From Prorocentrum cordatum (lineage: Eukaryota; Sar; Dinophyceae; Prorocentrales; Prorocentraceae), in assembly GCA_963575745.1 (NCBI GenBank), contig CAUYUJ010014267.1, positions 10,001 through 74,000 of the forward strand: a DNA stretch of 64,000 nt, given 5' to 3'. Shown here in pieces: positions 37,816 to 49,460 of the stretch; position 1 is the stretch's first letter, and every line of letters begins with the position of its first letter. The notes below the pieces were generated by a model. That model was not told where the DNA came from. It saw nothing but the letters and a program-made list of their open reading frames with translations, and ran no database searches. A program made the position numbers and the translations under genes.

Positions 37816-39188
37816 GAGAATAGACTCGACCCCCCCTGGCGTTATCGCCCCCCCCCCTTTCCGGGTATGTGAATCACATATGATTATGACAACGTGTCCA
37901 TCCTAAACATGAAATCACAATGTCCCAGGCCAACAGGTACCCCCCTCGGAGGTTCCTTTTTTTGTAAACAAAAAATTACGCGGGGACGCTGTTTGTTCTT
38001 ACGTGACACTTGTTCACGAATCCCTTGCAACAAATGGGACGAAGTGCACGGCGCGCGTCGTCGCGCGCGCGTGCCGAAATCCTTCAAAAACCGTCGGTGC
38101 CTGAAGGATTCTGCTATCGAGTTCCAAAAACAAACCAAAAAAACATTATTTCGCAACACGGATTTACTAAAAAAGCTTACGCGCGACCTCTTGCGAAATT
38201 TTAAGAAAACTAATGTTTTTTTTTCAAGATTCTCACAACATGCTACCAAACGGGCGTCGCGCGCGTGCATGTGTAAATCTGTCGAACGCCCTTGCGCGTG
38301 TGCCGTCGCGAGAATCCTCTGCAAAAAACGGGACGAAGTGCAGACGCGCGCGTCGTCGCGCGCGTACGCCGAAATCCTTCGAAAGCCATCGGTTTCGGAA
38401 GGATCTCAAAATCGCGCGTCCAAAAAAAACTTACACAAACACCAGGTTTCGCAACACGGATTTTCAACAAAAGCGTGCGCGCGCGCTCTTGTGGCGTCGT
38501 CGTCGTCGTCGTCGTCGCCGTCCTCCCTCCTCCCGCGTCGTCGTCGTCGTCGTCGTCGCCTACATTGTCCTGTGTCTTTCCTCGTGTTCGTCGTCGTCGT
38601 TCTCTTTGGCGTCGTGATCGTTTCCGTCGTCGTTGTCGCCGTGGTCGTCCTTCCTCTTCCCTCGTCGTCGTCGTCGTCCGTCGTCGGCGTCCCGTCGACG
38701 TCCCTCCTATTTCGTCGCCGTCGTCGTTGTCGTCGTCTCGTCGTCGTCATCCCTCCTCCCTCGTCGTTGTCGTCGTCGGCGTCGCCGTCCTTCCTCCTTC
38801 TTCGTCGTTCGCGTCGTCGCCGTCCTCCCTCCTCCCTCGTTGTCGTCGTTGTCGTCGTTGTCGCCGTCGTCGTCCTCCCTCCTCCCTCGTCGTCGTCTTC
38901 GTTGGCGACGTCGTGTTCGTCGTCGTCGGCGTCGGCGTCGTCGTTTTCGTCGTCGTCGACGTCGGCGTCGTCGTCGTCGCCGCCGTCGTCGTCGTCGTCG
39001 TCGTCGGCCGTCTTGCTTTTCTGGCCTCCTTGGGGCGCTCTTGAGACGCCCCCGAGGGCTCCAAGACGACCCCGGAGCGATATGTGTGCTGGGTCCCGCA
39101 TGGGTTTTGCAAACCAAGTTGCGGGCGGGTGGGTGGGATGATTGCGCGAGCAGTGGAGTTGACAACTTCAAGTTCGGCGAGTGACTAA
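37816..39188 (+). repeat. Higher-order repeat unit 3
   Basis: Lead AAAGAGAATAGACTCGACCCC, GGGTATGTGAATCACATATG, two subunits (GACGAAGTGCA at about 38037 and 38332), (GTC)n at about 38489-39006, end CAAACCAAGTTGCGGGCGGG. The lead matches unit 4 best. Confidence 0.9.
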
Positions 39189-40503
39189 AAAGAGAATAGA
39201 CTCTACCCCCCCCCCAGCGCTATCGGTCCCCATTTCGGGTATGTAAATCACATATGATTCTGACCACATGTCCATTTCAAATATGAAATCACAATGTCCC
39301 AGGCCAACCGGTATATCCCCCTGAGGTTCCCTTGTCAGAAACACTATGCGGTGACATTTTTTGTTCTAACATAACACAGTTTCACGAATCCCTTGCAAAA
39401 AATGGGACGAAGTGCACACGCGCGCGTCGTCGCGCGCGCATGCCGAAATCCTTCAAAAACCTTCGGTGCCTGAAGGATTTCGCTATCGAATTTCCCCCCC
39501 AAAAAAAAACATACAAAAAGACAGGGTTTCGTAACACTGATTTGCTAAAAAAGCTTACGCGCGACCTCTTGCGAAATTTTAAGAAAACCATTGGTTTTCC
39601 AAGATTTTCACAACATGCTACCAAACGGGCGTCGCGCGCGCATGTCTAAATCTGTCGAACGCCCTTGCGCGTGTGCCGTCGCGAGAATCCTCTGCAAAAA
39701 ACGGGACGAAGTGCAGACGCGCGCGTCGTCGCGCGCGTACGCCGAAATCGTTCAAAAAGCCATCGGTTTCGGAAGGATTTCAAAATCGCGCGTCCAAAAA
39801 ACCTACAAAAACACAAGGTTTCGCAACACGGACTTTCAACAAAAGCGTGCGCGCGCGCGCTCTTGTGGCGTCGTCGTCGTCGTCGCCGTCCTCCCTCCTC
39901 CCGCGTCGTCGTCGTCGTCGCCTACGTCGTCCTGTGTCTTTCCTCGTTTTCGTCGTCGTCGTCATTTTTGGCGTCGTGATCGTTTCCGTCGTCGTTGTCG
40001 CCGTGGTCGTCCTTCCTCCTCCTCCTTCGTCGTCGTCGTCGTCCGTCGTCGGCGTCTCGTCGTCGTCCCTCCTATTTCGTCGCCGTCGTCGTCGTCGTCG
40101 TTGTCGTCGTCGTCTCGTCGTCGTCTTCCCTCCTCCCTCGTCGTTGTCGTCGTCGGCGTCGCCGTCCTTCCTCCTTCGTCGTTCGCGTCGTCCTCCCTCC
40201 TCCCTTCACCCTCGTTGTCGTCGTTGTCGTCGTTGTCGCCGTCGTCGTCCTTCCTCCTCCCTTGTCGTCGTCTTCGTTGGCGTCGTCGTCGTCGTGTTCG
40301 TCGTCGTCGTCGGCGTCGGCGTAGTTGACGTCGTCGGAGACGTCGGTGTCGTCGTAGTCGTTGTCGTCGGTGTCGTCGTAGTCGGTCTTAAGAGGTTTTG
40401 CAAACCAAGTTGCGGGTGGGTGGGTGGGATGTTTGCAAGAGCGTGGGATGCGTCAAATCATGGGTAACAATCAATTGCAAAGCATAGGTTCTCCTTTTCT
40501 AAA
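39189..40503 (+). repeat. Higher-order repeat unit 4
   Basis: Lead AAAGAGAATAGACTCTACCCC, two subunits 297 bp apart (GACGAAGTGCA at about 39407 and 39704), (GTC)n at about 39867-40385, end CAAACCAAGTTGCGGGTGGG. Confidence 0.9.
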
Positions 40504-41912
40504 AAAGAGAATAGGTTCTACCACCCTCCCCCCCTGGGGTGAAAGACCCCCGGGAACCGATGCAAGACACACCGGATTCTGACACATCGTCCATCCTACC
40601 TGTGAAATCAGACTATCCCAGCCAAATCGGCATCACCCCCCTTGCCATCCTCTGGAACAAATTCTATGCGCGCGTACTCGTTTTTCAAAAATCATAACTT
40701 TACAAGAATTCCTTGAAACAAATGGGACGAAATGCACGCGCGCGCGTCGTCGCGCGCGCATGCCGAAATCCTTCAAAAACCGTTGGTTTCGGAAGGATTG
40801 CATAATCGAGTTTCAAACAAAAGTTTCGCAACATTGATGTTCTAAAAAAGCTTGCGCGCACGCTCTTTAGAAATCTTAAGAAAGCCACAGGTTTTCCAAG
40901 ATGTTCAACAAATACTACCAAACGGGTTTCGAGCGCGCGCATGTCGAAATCTTCCGAACGCCCTTGCGCGCATGCCGTCGCGAGAATCCTTTGCAAAAAA
41001 TTGAGACGAAGTGCACGCGCGCGCGTCGTCGCTCGCGCATGCCGAAATCCGTCAAAACATTCGGTTCCGGAAGGATTTCAAAATCGAGTGTCCAAAAAAA
41101 CATATAAAAAACAAAACGAAAACAAAACAACACAAAAAAACAAAAAAACAAACGCATGGTTTCGCAACGCGGATTTTCAACACAAGCGCGCGCGCGCGTT
41201 CTTGCGTCGTCGTCGTCGCCGTCCTCCCTCGTCGGCGTCGTCGCCGTCGTCGTCCTCTGTCTTTCCTCGTCGTCGTCATCGTCGTCCTCTTGGCGTCGTG
41301 GTCGTTTCCGTCGTTGTCGCCGTGGTCGTCCTTCCTCCTCCCTCGTCGTCGTCGTCGTCCGTCGTCAGCGTCTCGTCGTCGTCGTCCCTCCTATTTCGTC
41401 GCCGTCGTCGTCGTCGTCGTCTTCCCTCCTCCCTCGTCGCCGTCGTCGGCGTCGCCGTCCTCCCGCCTTTTTCGTCGTTCGCGTCGTCGCCATCCTCCCT
41501 CCTCCCTCGTCGTTGTCGTCGTTGTCGCCGTCGTCGTCCTCCCTCCTCCCTGGTCGTCGCCGTCTTCGTTGGCGACGTCGTCGTCGTTTTCGTCGTTGTC
41601 GTCGTCGGCGTCGTCGTCGGCGTCGTCGTCGTCGGCGTTGTCATCGTCGTCGTCATCGTCGGCGTCGGCGTCGTCGGTGTCGTCGTCGTCGCCGTCGTCG
41701 TCGAAGTCGTTGCAGACGCCGCCGGTGTCGTCGTAGTCGTTGTCGGCGGCGCCGTCGTCGTCGTTGTCGCTGTCGTCGTCGGCGTCGGTGTCGCTGCAAA
41801 GTGCCATTTGGTACCTACCGTCACGGTCTTAAGAGGTCTTGCGACCAAGTTGCAGGTGGGAGGGTGGGACGTTTGCACGAGCAGTGGAGAGGACAGCTTC
41901 AAGACAGTCAAA
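40504..41912 (+). repeat. Higher-order repeat unit 5
   Basis: Lead GGTTCTACCACCCTCC as in unit 1, subunits about 287 bp apart (near 40720 and 41007), (GTC)n at about 41205-41800, end GCGACCAAGTTGCAGGTGGG with GAGCAGTGGAGAGGACAGC. It resembles unit 1 more than units 3 and 4. Confidence 0.9.
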
Positions 41913-42180
41913 GTGAATTGCACAACATAGCTTGTACCATTTATTTTGCTCCACATACATTGCACCACATGGGTTGCACCGCATAGATTGCTTAACATAA
42001 ATTGCAACACATATATGTCACAACACACATGTCACAGCATCGGTTGCACGATATTGGTAGGACAAAATGGATTGCACCACACAGGTTGCACCACATGTAT
42101 TGGCCCACAGATTGCGCATCGTAGATTGCACCACAAAGATTGCATAACATAGATGGCTCAACACATATGGCTAGAAACAC
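41913..42180 (+). repeat. Degenerate ~15-bp tandem repeat (ATTGCACCACATAG-like)
   Basis: ATTGCACCACAT, GTTGCACCGCATAG, ATTGCTTAACATA, ATTGCACCACAAAG and similar follow one another at about 15-bp spacing. A short patch of the same word recurs at about 53625-53670. Confidence 0.75.
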
Positions 42181-42379
42181 ACAGTGTATGATCAACGTTG
42201 ATTAAGCCATGTGAGTATATATGTGTATGTAAGCCCACACGTTCGCCATATGTTTGCCGATGACATGCCATACCGATCGGTCTCACTACCCATCGATCTT
42301 ATGAACCAGTTTCATTGCTCACTCATATTTCTAAAAATCCATCCGCCGATCTGAGTACACATGCATTGATTTCATTATG
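42181..42379. other. No feature seen
   Basis: AT-richer unique sequence without open frames of note. Confidence 0.3.
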
Positions 42380-42540
42380 TAACCATCGACAGCCACGGAG
42401 TAACCACAGGACAACCACTGGACAACCACGGGACAATCATAGGACGACCACGGGGCAATCTCCGAACAGACAACCACGGAACAACGTCGGGACAATTGCG
42501 GGGCAACGACGCGACAATTACGGTACAGCCACGGGTTCTC
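42380..42540 (+). repeat. ~12-bp GGACAACCAC-like tandem repeat
   Basis: GGACAACCACTG, GGACAACCACGG, GGACGACCACGG, GGACAATTGCGG and GGGCAACGACGC repeat with a period of about 11-13 bp. Confidence 0.8.
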
Positions 42541-43860
42541 CATTGGTGGTTCTTCGTAGAGTCGTGCGGGGACTTCTTCACACACAACTCTTCGTGTAAT
42601 GATACCCTCGTGCACCAAAACTTCGCCTACTACCTCGCCCACTGATGTGACAATCCGATACCGACCAAACCATGGTATGGTTGCAATTCTTCGGGCGAGA
42701 AATATCACGGTGACGTGGGCCAATCAACGTTGCCGCATTTGAATTGCCAGCGCGCACTTGCCAGCCATATCCAGCCATATTCAAAGCAGCAGCAAGCAAC
42801 GGTATGCTAGACGTTTCGGCTTCAGGAAGTGAATACGCGATAGGTTGTCATCCTGTGTAGCTCAGGCCCTTGAAGGCGTTTCGCCCCAAGGGGCCTTACG
42901 AGGGCCACACGGGTTCCCTGCAGGGCCGTCAGAGCAGCGCCTGAGAATTGCCAGGGGGGCCTCGCCAGTTGATATCATAGTGGTTGGATCAGCCAAGTTT
43001 TGCTCTGAGAAGTGCAGGGGCTGCACGCCCTGGACTCGGTGCCCTCGGCTCAGCCGTCTTCACCACCTGCGGCTGCGCTGCCGCCCGAGGTGCGCCGGCT
43101 CAGGAAGCTGATCGACCAGCTCGACTAAGCCTCCTGAGGTGCGGGGCGCGCTTCACCCGAATCCGTCGGCGACGCAGCCGCGCTGGACGGGAACCGACCG
43201 CGCCTGCGAAGTGTTTATCAATAGCAGGGAGGACGAGGATGGGTCGGGGTAAGAGCGGAGGTGAGGTTGAGGGAAACGAGAGCGAAGAGGAGTAGCATAA
43301 GAGAGGGGAAGCAGGAGGGGGAGACGAGGGAGGCGGGAGGAGTGAAAGACGAGGGGCTCTAGGCGTTGCGCGCGTCGCCCAGGGCTTGCGAACGGAGGAG
43401 GAGACAGAAATGGTGTCAAGTGTGACGTTTTACAGCGGCCGGCAGCGGAGAAAGGGAAGAGGGTGACATCATCTCTCCATCCTCGTTCCTCCCCTCTGCC
43501 TCCTCCTGCGTCCTTCATCCAGCCTCGTGTGTTTCCTCTTCCATACTCAAAATACGTCCCTGCCTCAGTCTGCTTCCTACATGCGAAACCGCCAAATACA
43601 TTCGTGCACCAGCGTTGGCCCTGGACAGGTCTGCCAGAGTGTTGTTTTGAACATGAGCTGCCGTTCGTCGGCTTTAGGGCAATGCATTGTGTGGTAATCG
43701 CTGCTGTGAGCGCGAGTGTGAAAGATACCCGTCCTTTTAACTCGGGACTACTCGGTTGCACTAAAGTTCAAGGCAGTAAGGTTAAGCAAGTTACCACGAG
43801 AGCGCGATTATGCTAACCGCTCGGCCTCTACAGTATAAGAGTTGAAAAGCCAAGCCCGAT
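42541..43860. other. No gene recognised
   Basis: Mixed sequence. A tRNA A-box-like word is noted on the minus strand near 43800-43835 but no full tRNA folds (see rejected items). Short open frames have no family signal. Confidence 0.4.
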
Positions 43861-45306
43861 GTTGTCTTGTCTTGTTTTGTCTTGTGTTGCGTTGTGTTGT
43901 GTTGTGTTGTGTTGTGTGTATGTGTGTGTTGTGTGTGATGTGTTGTGCGGGTGCGTGTTTGTGTGCGTGTTGTGTGTTTGTGTGTTTGTGTGTTTGTTTG
44001 TGTATATGGGAGCGTGTGTCCGTGTGCGCGTGTGTGCACGTGTGAACGCGCGGGCGTGTCTGCGTGCGGGCGAGTGTGTGTGCGTGCGCGTGCGCGTGCG
44101 TGTGCGCGTGCGCGTGCGCTTGTGCGTGCGCGTGCGCGTGCGCGTGCGTGTGCGCGTGCGCGTGCGCGTGCGCGTGCGCGTGCGCGTGCGTGTGCGTGTG
44201 CGTGTGCGTGTGCGTGTGCTCGTGCGTGTGCGTGTGCGTGTGCGCGTGCGCGTGCGCGTGCGCGTGCGCGTGCGCGTGCGTGCTTGTGTGCGTGTGCGTG
44301 TCATTGGTGTGCGTGTGCGTGTTGCTTGTGTGCGTGTGTGCGTGCGCGTGCGCGTGCGTGTGCGCGTGCGCGTGGCGTGCGCGTGCAGTGTGCGTGTGCG
44401 TGGTGCGTGTGCTTGTGCTTGTTCTGTGCGCGTGCGCGTGCGCGTGCGCGTGCGCGTGCGCGTGTGCGCGTGCGCGTGTGCGTGTGCGTGTGCGTGTGCG
44501 TGTGCGTGTGCGTGTGCGTGTGCGCGTGCGCGTGCGCGTGCGCGTGCGCGTGCACGTGCGAGTGTGTCTGCGTGTGCGTGTGCGCGTGTGCGCCGCGTGT
44601 GCGCGTGTGGGTGCGCGTGTGCGCGTGTGCGCGTGTGAGCGTGTGAGCGTGTGAGCGTGTGAGCGTGTGAGCGTGTGAGCGTGTGCGTGCGCGTGCACGT
44701 GCGCGTGCGCTTGTGCGTGCGCGTGCGCGTGAGCGTTTGCGCTTGCGTCTGCATCTGCGTCTGCGTCTGCGTCTGCTCTGCGTGCGCGTGCGCGTGCGCG
44801 TGCGCGTGCGCGTGCGCGTGCGCGTNNNNNNNNNNNNNNNNNNNNNNNNNNNNNNNNNNNNNNNNNNNNNNNNNNNNNNNNNNNNNNNNNNNNNNNNNNN
44901 NNNNNNNNNNNNNNNNNNNNNNNNNGTGTGCGGGTGTGCGGGTGTGCGGGTGTGCGGGTGTGCGGGTGTGCGGGTGTGCGGGTGTGCGGGTGTGCGGGTG
45001 TGCGTGTGCGTGTGCGCGTGTGCGCGTGTGCGCGTGTGCGCGTTCGCGCGTGTGCGCGTGTGCGCGTGTGCGCGTTCGCGCGTGTGCGCGTGTGCGCGTG
45101 TGCGCGCGTGTGCGCGTGTGCGCGTGTGCGTGTGCGTGTGCGTGCGCGTGCGCGTGCGTTTGCGCTTGCGTCTGCATCTGCGTCTGCGCCTGCGTCTGCT
45201 CTGCGTCCGCGTGCGCGTGCGCGTGCGCGGGCGCGGGCGCGTGCGCGTGTGCGTGTGCGTGTGCGCGCGCGTGTGCGTTTGCGTGCGTGTGTGTGTGTGT
45301 GTGTGT
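43861..45306 (+). repeat. GT/GC-rich alternating microsatellite (TGTGTT, GTGCGC, GTGTGCGG types)
   Basis: Starts with TTGTCTTGT/TTGTGTTGTG words, changes to GTGCGCGTGCGC and GTGTGCGTGTGC, and after the gap to GTGTGCGGGT and GTGTGCGCGT. Alternating purine-pyrimidine sequence of this length is Z-DNA-prone. The 500-codon His/Thr/Ala and Val/Arg/Cys frames on both strands are repeat translations. Confidence 0.95.
44826..44925. other. Assembly gap (100 N)
   Basis: Exactly 100 N inside the GTGCGC microsatellite, probably a fixed-size placeholder, so the true repeat length is unknown. Confidence 0.98.
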
Positions 45307-45735
45307 CAAGCGAGAGCTCGATCTTGAAGACCTGTCGCCCTCTATACTCCAACGCGTAGTCACTGAGATTCGCATCCGAGGGTGCCATTCTGAAAACATG
45401 CCACCCTCTATCCATGCGCCTGTTTCATAATTGGCTACATGATGGCGAAATTCTTTGTGCGGACGTTTCAGGCTACCGACCCAGTCCGCCTTACCGATGA
45501 TGACGAGTCAGACGTCTGAAAAGAAAAGGGACGGAGAGGTGTGGACAGGAGGAGCGGGAGGAGGAGAAGCGGAGAAGGCAGATGACCATTGCGCAGGTGG
45601 AGGGGCAAGACCTCAGCCGAGCGGAGGCGGAGGGGGAGGGCGTGAACATCAGCAGGTTGAGCAGCGATTGGGGCAGGGCTCCTGGGGGGTGGAGCCCAGA
45701 GATGTGCGGTGGGCAGGACCAGGGAGAGAGAGAGA

Positions 45736-45767
<32 letters not shown>

Positions 45768-46395
45768 AGAATAATAATAATGAGAAGACGAGGAAGGAGG
45801 AGGAGGAGGAGGACAAGAAGAAGAAGACGTACATGCGTCGGTGCCCCCGCGCGACCTGCTGACGCCCCCGCGACGGCGCTTCCACCGTGGGGCAACCAGG
45901 TGCCCCAGATCCGGTGCAGCCTTCGCCTCCTGCCCCTCCGAATTCAGTCAGTGCGGTTCGGCGGCGGGCCCGAGGAGGTGAGCGGGGCAGGCCTTCTCAG
46001 AATTCAGGCCTCCCAGGTGGGGTCAGAGCAGATGGGGTCGGAAGGGCGCGCCGCACAGCCGATGCGTCGAAGATGCGGGCCGATGTGGGGCCTGATGTTC
46101 GTCACAACGCCGGCGCCGATGCATCGCCGACGTCGCCGACGCATCGCCGATGCATTGGAGATGCGGAGCCGATCCTCCGAACCCACCTGCTCGGGCCCCG
46201 TGTGGGCAGGCCTCTACAGAGGGAGGCAGGGCTTCCCAGAAGCCCTCTGTGGCCTTCTTAAGGGGACCCCCCCTTGCGGCTTCGGATGCGGCTCGGGGAG
46301 CTCCTCCGCATGCCAGAGGCCGGACCTCTGGCCCTCTGAGAAGCCCCCCCCTCTGGCCTTCTAACAAGACCCCCTGCATGGAGGTTGCTGAGGCT
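45307..46395. other. No gene recognised; GAA-rich patch
   Basis: A purine patch (AGAAGAAGAAG, then AATAATAAT) lies at about 45727-45830. Repeated GCCGACGCATCGCCGATGCA words occur near 46115-46155. The open frame at 45582-46364 has no family signal. Confidence 0.4.
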
Positions 46396-46495
46396 CCTCC
46401 TCCTCCTCCTCCTCCTCTCCTCCTCCTCTCCCCCCTCCTACTCCTCCTCCTCCTCCTCCTCCTCCTCCTCCTCCCTCCTCCTTCCTCTTCCTCTG
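46396..46495 (+). repeat. (TCC)n microsatellite
   Basis: CTCCTCCTCCTCC runs with short interruptions. Confidence 0.9.
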
Positions 46496-46789
46496 ACCTT
46501 CTGACCGGAGGCCTTCTGAGCCTTCCGAGAGAAGGCCCGCCCTCTCTGCCTTCCCCCCCCCCGAGGCGCGCCGCCGAGTGCTAGGCAGGTGTCGGGGGAC
46601 GCCAACTGTCCTCCCCCCCCCACCCCAGGGCGCCGATCGCGGCCAGGCCAGGGCTGGACTTGGACGCTGTGTTGCTGGGCTTCGGCTGTGCTTCTGTTTT
46701 TCGTTTTGGGAGGGGGGTGCAAGAAAAAACAGGCAGGGCAAATCGAACAACAAAACGTCCCCGCACGTTGTCACATCCTGGTGCCCATT
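46496..46789. other. No feature seen
   Basis: GC-rich spacer with C homopolymers near 46550-46625. Nothing recognisable. Confidence 0.3.
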
Positions 46790-46985
46790 TCGATCCGATT
46801 CGATGTCGATGCCGGCCGGCCCGATCCGATTCGAATCCGTAATTAATGCCGACGGTCCGACGCGGCCCGATGTGTGCATATCTTTGTTGTGTTTCTTGGC
46901 GCGGCCGATCCGATTCGATTCCGTGCCAATGCAGCCCGGTTCGACGCGTATTTCGATTCGATCCGACTTCCCGATTCGATGGTGA
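46790..46985 (+). repeat. GATCCGATTCGAT-word repeat
   Basis: GATCCGATTCGA recurs near 46793, 46828 and 46908, the last two about 80 bp apart and followed by related GGTYCGACGCG blocks. Short, diverged tandem units. Confidence 0.6.
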
Positions 46986-47590
46986 TTGATCCTGCATCCG
47001 CACGGAGGGGCGTCAAGGGAGGGGGCCCATGCACGGTAGCTTCGACGCGGAGGTGGCCCCAGCGCGGGCGTTCAAGGTTTATTGCCCCAAGCGGCCCAGC
47101 GTCGACCGATATCGGACGATCCGCGTTATCGGGAGGCGGCGATCTCTACACGGTGTCAGAAGACAAGGCCGAAGTCGCCAAGAGGCACGCCATGGATGTC
47201 GTTGTCCCCCTCTCTTGGCTTGGCCTGGGCGACGCCTCTACCAATGTGTAGGCCTGGGATTGCCCAGGGCAGGCCGACGGAGGAAAGAGGTTCGGAGTGC
47301 ACGCATCAGCTCGCCAGAGGTCTCGACCCCCTCCCCGGGGTTGGCTTCTCGTCCCCCGTCGTTTGTTGTTGGCGGCCTCGGGCCGAGAAGCAGCCACCGG
47401 GCGTGGGTAAACGACAACAAAAAAAGTGCGCACGCTCTCGATTCGCTAGAGTATCCAGATGACCTGCGGCAAACCCCGCCACCGTGGAAGCGCAGCAGCG
47501 CAGCGTGAAGGAGGTTGCGTTGAAGACCCACTGCAACTCAGCGCTCGGTCTGAGCTCGCGTGATGCTTGGGTTCGACCGCGTTCCCTCGA
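46986..47590. other. No gene recognised
   Basis: Overlapping frames of 95-165 codons on both strands, none with a family motif. Confidence 0.35.
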
Positions 47591-48130
47591 CTCTTGGGGG
47601 CCTCTCCGAGGTCTCCTGGAGGGCCTCTTTGGGGCATCTTGGGGTCCGCTTGGGGCCTTCTTGAAGGCCTCCTGGGCCGTGTTTGGAGCCTTTTGAAGGC
47701 CTCTTGGGCCGTCTTGGATGCCTCTGGAGCCGTCTTGAGCTGTCAGTTCGAAGCCGAAGACGTAGAACGCCAAAAACAGGTGGCAATTCACATGGAGCAA
47801 TGATTTGGGCTTCTTCGGGCCTCCCGGAGGGCCTCTTGGATCTTGGAGCCCTCATGGGCTGCATCGGGAACATGTTGGGCCGTCTTCAAAATCTCGTAAC
47901 CGATCTGACGCCCTGTGAGGTCGATGAAAGAAACACATGTGCAATGGTGCTGCTCCTTCAGCCCGCCTAGAGGGCCTCTTGGAGCCCTCTTGGGCTGTAT
48001 CGTAGGTCTCGTGGGTCGGCTTGTGGCGATCTGAGGCTGCCTTCGAAGCATCTCAGGCAGCTCGGAGGCATCTTGAGACCATCATGAATCCTCTCAGTTG
48101 TCTTGGAGACGTCTAGAAGCCTAGAAGAGC
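47591..48130 (+). repeat. TTGG-periodic element, copy 2
   Basis: CTTGGGGCCNT-type units about 11 nt apart, interrupted by cores at about 47735-47805 (TTCGAAGCCGAAGAC, CGCCAAAAACAGG) and 47885-47970. Confidence 0.75.
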
Positions 48131-48235
48131 GCTGGAGGGAAAATTCTTGACGCTTCGCGTATCCCCACCAGCCCATCCTACACCAGGCACTCGAACGAAG
48201 AGCGCCGATGATCGGCAGCTGTTCTCCTACCCTCT

Positions 48236-48405
48236 TCCTCCTTCTCCTCCGCCTTCTCCTCCTCCTCCTCTCCTCCTCCTCCTCCTCCTCCTCCTCCTCC
48301 TCCTCCTCCTCCTCCTCCTCCTCCTCCTCCTCCTCCTCCTCGTCCTCCTCGTCCTCCTCCTCCTCCTCCTCCTCCTCCTCCTCCTCCTCCGCCTCTTCCT
48401 CCTCC
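48236..48405 (+). repeat. (TCC)n microsatellite
   Basis: About 170 bp of CTCCTC with single TCG interruptions; gives long Ser/Leu or Glu/Arg/Gly frames that are not genes. Confidence 0.95.
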
Positions 48406-48524
48406 CTGGTGGCGTATTGGAAGTGTCTTCGAACGTTTGGTGGGCTCTTGGGCCTTGCGGGCAGGCGGGCGACGCTCCGCCCGCCCGCGCGCAGAGCCCA
48501 AGAGGGGGTCCAAGACGTCTTTTG

Positions 48525-48785
48525 GAACAATATTGGAGGAGATCGATCAACGAAGGGGGGTTCCCTAATTACAGCCCCCCCCTCAGGAGCCACGATCCTC
48601 GTGAGGGGTGTCGAATTTTAGCCTTCCCAGGGGTCGATCTTGGACGCTCTAACTACCCGCGGCCCCCCCTGTCCAGGTCAGTGGGGAGGGGGTAGGGGGA
48701 GGGGTAAACCCCTCCCCGAAGGGGAAGAAGGAGGGGTGGAAGAGGAAACGCTCTAAACCACCGACGCCCAGAGGGCTGGTGGGAC
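48525..48785 (+). repeat. Local direct repeat, copy 1 (with a G-rich palindrome at 48696-48717)
   Basis: Contains GGAGGAGATCGATCAACG, GGGTTCCCTAATTACAGCC and a ~125-bp block (CTGTCCAGGTCAGTGGGGAG to CCCAGAGGGCTGGTGGGA). The palindrome is GGGGAGGGGT-AA-ACCCCTCCCC, perfect 10-bp arms. Confidence 0.85.
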
Positions 48786-48789
48786 TTCT

Positions 48790-49320
48790 CAATGGCGTGA
48801 GGCAGACTCTTGAGGTTTCTTGGGGACTTCTTGGGAAGCTATTTTGGGAGGCTTGGGCTCCTCTTGGACCCGTCTGGGCGCCCTTGAAGGCCCTGCTGGG
48901 GCGCTCTTGGGGCAATCTTGGAGGACATCGGTCAAGGAAGTAGGGTTCCTTAATTAGAGCCCCCCCCCAGGAACTCCAAAAATCGTCTCCTGTACCGCTC
49001 TGGGACCGCTCTTGGAGCACTCTTCGGCGCTCTTGGCGCCGTCATGGGGCTTTCTTGGGCCCTTCTTGGAGCTATCTTGAGCCATCTTGGAGCCATCTTG
49101 ACGCCTCGGATGTGCATCGCAAGCGAAAAGTGAGAACACCAAAAACATTGATTTTCCCAATGGTTTTGAAGCATTTTGGCTTCTTGGATGCATCCTAATG
49201 ATGCTCTTGTGGGCACTTGGAACCGTCTTGGAGAGTTCTTGGAACGTCTTGGAACATCATGGGGACCATCTTGAGGCATCTTGCGCTATCTTGAGCCATC
49301 TTGGAGGGTATCTTGGGCGC
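48790..49320 (+). repeat. TTGG-periodic element, copy 3
   Basis: TCTTGGGGC-type units around a core at about 49105-49190 (CATCGCAAGCGAAAAGTGAG, ACCAAAAACATTG). It lies between the two local direct repeats, and its middle carries the second GGAGGACATCGGTCAAGG block. Confidence 0.75.
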
Positions 49321-49324
49321 TCCA

Positions 49325-49460
49325 ACGCGCCGCGGAACCCCCTGTCCAGGTCAGTGGGGAGGGGGTAGGGGGAGGGGTAAACCCCTCCCCGAAGGGGAAG
49401 AGGGAGGGGTGGAAGAGGAAACTCGTTAAACCACCGACGCCCAGAGGGCTGGTGGGATTT
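49325..49460 (+). repeat. Local direct repeat, copy 2 (with a G-rich palindrome at 49368-49389)
   Basis: The ~125-bp block of 48,660-48,785 recurs about 670 bp downstream, nearly identical, including the perfect palindrome GGGGAGGGGT-AA-ACCCCTCCCC. Confidence 0.9.

Noticed and set aside
36200-41930. Long Ser/Val/Arg and Asp/Thr frames
   Set aside because: Arise from the (GTC)n arrays of the higher-order repeat.
43795-43840. tRNA-like word on the minus strand (GAGGCCGAGCGGTTAGC)
   Set aside because: The A-box is good, but no anticodon stem, no GGTTCGA-type B-box at the right distance and no acceptor pairing. At most a tRNA-derived fragment.
43808-45415. Frames of 520-535 codons on the minus strand (His/Thr/Ala/Arg repeats)
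   Set aside because: Translation of GT/GC dinucleotide repeat running through the N gap; no coding signal.
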